NCBI GenBank assembly: GCA_958450365.1
Contig: CAUEEP010000750.1
Span: 780,001 to 844,000, forward strand
Direction of reading: 5' to 3'
DNA length: 64,000 nt
Source of the DNA: Mesorhabditis belari
Taxonomy: Eukaryota > Nematoda > Chromadorea > Rhabditida > Rhabditidae
The translations under genes were made by a program, and so were the position numbers. Numbering within the stretch: the stretch's first letter is position 1; the number at the start of each line of letters is the position of its first letter. This document shows, piece by piece, positions 60,778 through 64,000 of this stretch. The notes beneath the pieces are model-generated. The model was not told where the DNA came from, ran no database searches, and worked only from the letters and a program-made list of their open reading frames with translations.

Positions 60778-60839
60778 TATATTAAGGTAGTTGATTACTA
60801 GAGTATAAAAATAAATTATGATTTTTGTTTTTATGCATT

Positions 60840-61265
60840 TGGGTTAGCAAGACATGCATAATTATAAGGCCATGATGTTTGCATAATCATGACATCTTTG
60901 TGTTGATGCATCAGTTCTCGACTTTTCTCAATTTCCTCGTCGACTTTCACCCAAAGCACAATTTTCTTCTCGGTGACTTTGAGACGTTTTCCTCGCCAGC
61001 CGAAGTACCGAATGAACATGCCACTAAATTATTTTCAGATAAAGTAACTTTTGTTTAGTAAACGTTTGTAATTTCTTGCCAAACCTTTTCTCATTTTTAT
61101 CAGGAGCCCACGCTGATGACTTTGCGATTTTTCCTTTGTACAACATAATTTGACCACGTTGAAGGGCCTAGAAAAACTTTGGATTACGTGCTGAGGGATA
61201 GAATGAACCTGTATCAGTTGTTGCCTTGTGTCGAAAACGTCGAATTTCTGAAATGATGAAGTTCA
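60840..61265 (-). other. exon-like cluster of an unidentified gene
   Basis: Three segments on the minus strand with intron-like spacers: RRFRHKATTDT (about 61246-61212), ALQRGQIMLYKGKIAKSSAW with PDKNEKR (about 61169-61088), and YFGWRGKRLKVTEKKIVLWV with KVDEEIEKSRELMHQHK (about 61025-60900). Phases do not all agree, so the model is uncertain. The family is not recognised. Confidence 0.35.
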
Positions 61266-61515
61266 GTTAAACACGTGACGTTCAAAGTAGTTTCTTCTAT
61301 TAGTCTGGCAAGTTGAAATTTGGTACACTTAGAGATAACAAACTTTTTGTTTTCATAAACAGTGGACGGGACTTGTTTTGTTGTCTAAATGTAGTCTTAT
61401 CAGTTCACATTAGAAAACAGAACAAGTTCACCCTCTATGATTTTTCTAATTGATTCTTCATTCAAAAAAAACGTCAGATCTACCTCATTTGCATCTGAGA
61501 CATGTGATGTTATAC
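61266..61515. other. gap
   Basis: AT-rich. Nothing that can be supported. Confidence 0.5.
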
Positions 61516-61790
61516 AGTGCGCTGCAAAATGATAGGACCACCCTCGATTTTTGCGACTTTTGATTTTAAATAACTAAACATGGAAAATCATGCTTAAATT
61601 CGAATTTTATATACAAAAGTACGTTCAAATACCGTTTGCCAAATAATTTACTTTAAAAGGCAAAATTTTTTAAGCATTTCTTTATTTTACACCTGTCGCA
61701 AAATGATAGGACCACTACGTTTCTTTTTGATTTTCTACCTGCAATAACCATGTTTTTTTGCTTACTTTTTGCTAATTTTTATTTTTTAGG

Positions 61791-61990
61791 AAGATGGAAA
61801 ACTTATGGGACATCCTCGTGAGGAATATTTATGCTAATGGAAAGACTTACGACACGATTTCACAACTCAAAAAAGCAGTTTTGCAACCATAGACGTCAAT
61901 TCCACCACAAACGCTTCAAAACTTAGTGAACTCGATGAAAGGTCGACTACTTGACGTCATCGAGAAAAAGGGAGCATCTGGGAGCATTTG
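61791..61990 (+). pseudogene. Tc1 transposase C-terminal remnant
   Basis: ENLWDILVRNIYANGKTYDT, ISQLKKAVLQP-stop and NLVNSMKGRLLDVIEKKGAS match the end of Tc1-type transposases, where the third catalytic residue (DLNPIENLWG in the family) stands just before. A TAG interrupts it. The rest of the gene has been deleted. Confidence 0.75.
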
Positions 61991-62093
61991 GTCCTATCAT
62001 TTCGCAACAGATGTTAAATAAAGAAAATGTTATAATTTTGTTGCAATTTGTCCAGATAATGTTAAAAATGGTATAGATGCCTATTTTTGTATA

Positions 62094-62544
62094 TGTTGTG
62101 TCCGATTTAGATTTCCGTCCGATTTAGATTACAGTCTATATCGGACGTCCGATTTTAGACTCAATCTAAATCGGACGTCTTATATAGATTAAACAATAAT
62201 ATAAACATGTTTAATATATGTTCTTAAGCGTTTTCTGTAGTTTTCTGCATTTTTCAAAGGTCTGTTACTGTCTTTTTCTGAAAAGAAAACCCAACTATGA
62301 AATAATCAATAAAAGACCTTTGAAAATGCAGAAAACTACAGAAAACGCTTAAGAACATATACTAAACATGTTTATATTATTGTTCAATCTATATAAGACG
62401 TTCGATTTAGATTGAGTCTAAATCGGACGTCCGATATAGACTGTAATCTAAATCGGACGTCCGCGATAAGTTCAATCTAAATCGGACGTCCGATTTAGAT
62501 TCAATCTAAATCGGACGGAAATCTAAATCGGACACAACATATAT
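62094..62544. repeat. large perfect-armed palindrome inserted in the Tc1 remnant
   Basis: About 450 bp built from cgatttagatt words, with arms tatgttgtgtccgatttaga / complement and further nested arms (gaaaactacagaaaacgctt). Direct repeats of ctaaatcggacgtccga occur within the right arm. No coding capacity. Confidence 0.9.
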
Positions 62545-62640
62545 ATTTCTAGGATTTAAAAGCTATTTCGCGTTATTAAATTTCATAGCCAAAAAATGTA
62601 AAATTTAGGGGTGGTCCTATCATTTTGCAAGGCACCTTAT

Positions 62641-63679
62641 AATTTAAAAAAAAGGATCCAGTTTGTCGGTAGCCCGGAGAAATATTGGGGCTATTTATGG
62701 AAATAACTCACCTTCTCGTAACGCAATTCAAAGTTGATTTGCTAAGTTTAAAAAAGAAGAGATTTCACTCGAAGACAAAGAGCATCCAGGAGCGGCCTCT
62801 CAGTTAAAAAATGAAAAAATTAACCAGAAAATTCATGAGAACTCTCGGATTTCAAATCGTGAAATAGCAGATGCTAGCAGAAGTTCTCCCATACAACAGA
62901 CTAAAACCATCCGCATAGTTTAGTTTTTAAACCGATTTATGGCTAATGAATACCGCACAACCTCACCGACTCAATGAAAGGACAGAGGTCCTCCAACATT
63001 GCTGCCCTTCTTTCCAGATACGAGAGGAAATCCTTTTTGTCCCGGCTAGTCACGGGAGATGAAAAGTGGATAGAAACTGTAGATTTTCAAAGGAAACGGC
63101 AAGAGGTTAGGCCTGGAGTTACTGCTGCGAAGGAGGTCCTCCCAGACCCCCACCAGAAGAAGTGCATGTTGTCGGTTTGGTGGGATCTCAAAGGGATGAT
63201 ACATTGGGAACTCCTTGACAATAAGCAGACTATTAATGCTTTATTGACCAGCTCAAAAAAACTCGATGAAGAAATGAAGAAAGTCTTTCGTCGACAATGC
63301 CCGGCCAAATACGGCAAACCTCACTCGCTCCACGATCCACGATTTGGTGTGTGAACTCCTGCCGCAATCACCGTACTCTCCTGACATTAGCCCCTCAGAT
63401 TATCACTTTTGTTCTGTCAATTCAACATTCCTTCGATGGAGAGCACTTTCAAAATAAAGATGATCTCCAAAAGTGCCGCAAAAACTATTTTGACTCAAAA
63501 ATAGAGGGAGAGAGGGAGAGGGATTTGAGAGAGGGATTGCCAATAAAATTGCCATGCAATTGCCAATAAAATGGGCGAAAGTAATCGAAAATAATGGAGA
63601 ATATTTTGACCGATTTGTTTGTTTGGTTGTTAATAAAATCTAACTCAAAAATGTACCAACTTTCAACTTGCCAACCTAA
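62641..63679 (+). pseudogene. mariner transposase relic
   Basis: The longest open part (62974-63354) contains RLVTGDEKWIETVDFQRKRQ, KCMLSVWWDLKGMIHWELLD and KKLDEEMKKVFRRQ, the mariner core around the first two catalytic aspartates. Earlier codons (about 62660-62960) hold a helix-turn-helix part with stops (SRISNREIADASRSS). The end (KWAKVIENNGEYFDRF) is in another frame. The right terminus is tttcaacttgccaacctaat. Confidence 0.82.
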
Positions 63680-63743
63680 TAGTTAGGATTTGCAATGGTT
63701 CACGGCCATGTGTCTATAGGCTTTTGGAGTGATCACTTCACTA

Positions 63744-63800
63744 GGCCGGATAGCTCAATGGTAGAGCGCTAGACTCGGGAGAAATGAGATTGGGGTTCTT
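63744..63800 (+). pseudogene. tRNA 5' half, truncated by a tandem repeat
   Basis: ggccggatagctcaatggta starts a proper tRNA acceptor strand, D arm (gctc...gagc) and A box tagctcaatgg. After the anticodon loop (ctcggga) the stem fails to pair, and the T arm is replaced by a 16-bp repeat whose unit contains gggttc, so it may have grown out of the T arm. Confidence 0.6.
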
Positions 63801-63905
63801 ACTAGCTAGGGTTCTTACTAGCTAGGGTTCTTACTAGCTAGGGTTCTTACTAGCTAGGGTTCTTACTAGCTAGGGTTCTTACTAGCTAGGGTTCTTACTA
63901 GCTTT
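63793..63905. repeat. 16-bp tandem repeat, seven copies
   Basis: The unit gggttcttactagcta repeats seven times and ends in a shortened tail. It directly follows the tRNA 5' half. Confidence 0.95.
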
Positions 63906-64000
63906 TTACTAGCTCTCCCCTGGTACAGCTTGTAAACTCTCCAAACCCTCTTACATATATTTTCTGAATATTAGAAATCTTCACCGTGTTCAGGCTTGTC

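Larger units (their letters stand above)
61516..62639. mobile_element. Tc1-like element remnant, nested hairpin inside
   Basis: Ends cagtgcgctgcaaaatgata (left) and ctatcattttgcaaggcacc (right) are inverted. Two further copies of caaaatgataggaccac occur inside (about 61690 and 61990). The transposase is reduced to its C-terminal part. Confidence 0.82.

Overview
This window looks like nuclear DNA of a nematode, most likely a rhabditid. It is AT-rich. Introns are mostly 40-60 nt with TTTTCAG-type acceptors, and several start codons follow directly on an intron-like acceptor, as in spliced-leader trans-splicing. Tc1/mariner transposon debris and palindromic MITEs are dense. The protein families I recognise (atlastin-type GTPase, histone H2A, UBE2J-type E2, serine carboxypeptidase, cathepsin, RNA polymerase III large subunit) are all eukaryotic. 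I cannot name the species. All multi-exon models below were built by eye from splice signals, reading phase and family resemblance.

Layout. 0-4 kb: a 20-bp tandem repeat, a seven-exon GTPase gene with MITEs in its introns, and a second MITE. 4-16 kb: left part of a large duplicated region, holding a divergent H2A gene, a mariner relic, two decayed UBE2J-like copies and a two-module orphan gene. 16-23 kb: mariner relics, the 3' part of a serine carboxypeptidase gene with a long threonine tail, a nearly complete Tc1-like element and a tRNA-like sequence. 23-32.4 kb: a nested duplication, in which an F-box-like gene and its inverted copy flank two direct copies of a 2.9-kb block with a small five-exon gene and an unrecognised exon cluster. 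33-42 kb: a MITE, a 132-aa gene, a broken Pol III large-subunit copy, a complete 12-exon cathepsin gene, a receptor-kinase fragment and a 413-aa orphan gene. 42-49.4 kb: right part of the duplication (second two-module gene, second H2A gene), interrupted by a truncated LINE with a 111-bp target-site duplication. 50-56.6 kb: an eight-exon kinase gene whose last 3.1-kb exon encodes a tail of over 1,000 residues with no domain I recognise. 56.6-64 kb: MITEs, Tc1 and mariner relics, nested hairpins and a tRNA 5' half ending in a 16-bp tandem repeat.

The genes do not form an operon or a single pathway. The best-supported intact genes are the kinase fusion, the cathepsin, the GTPase, the two H2A genes, the F-box-like 344-aa gene and the 413-aa gene. 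The region seems shaped by repeated segmental duplication, much of it inverted, followed by transposon insertion and decay. The most noteworthy items are the kinase with its large unknown C-terminus, the inverted pair of divergent H2A genes, the possible propeptide-only isoform of the cathepsin, and the nested inverted duplications, which also need an assembly check.
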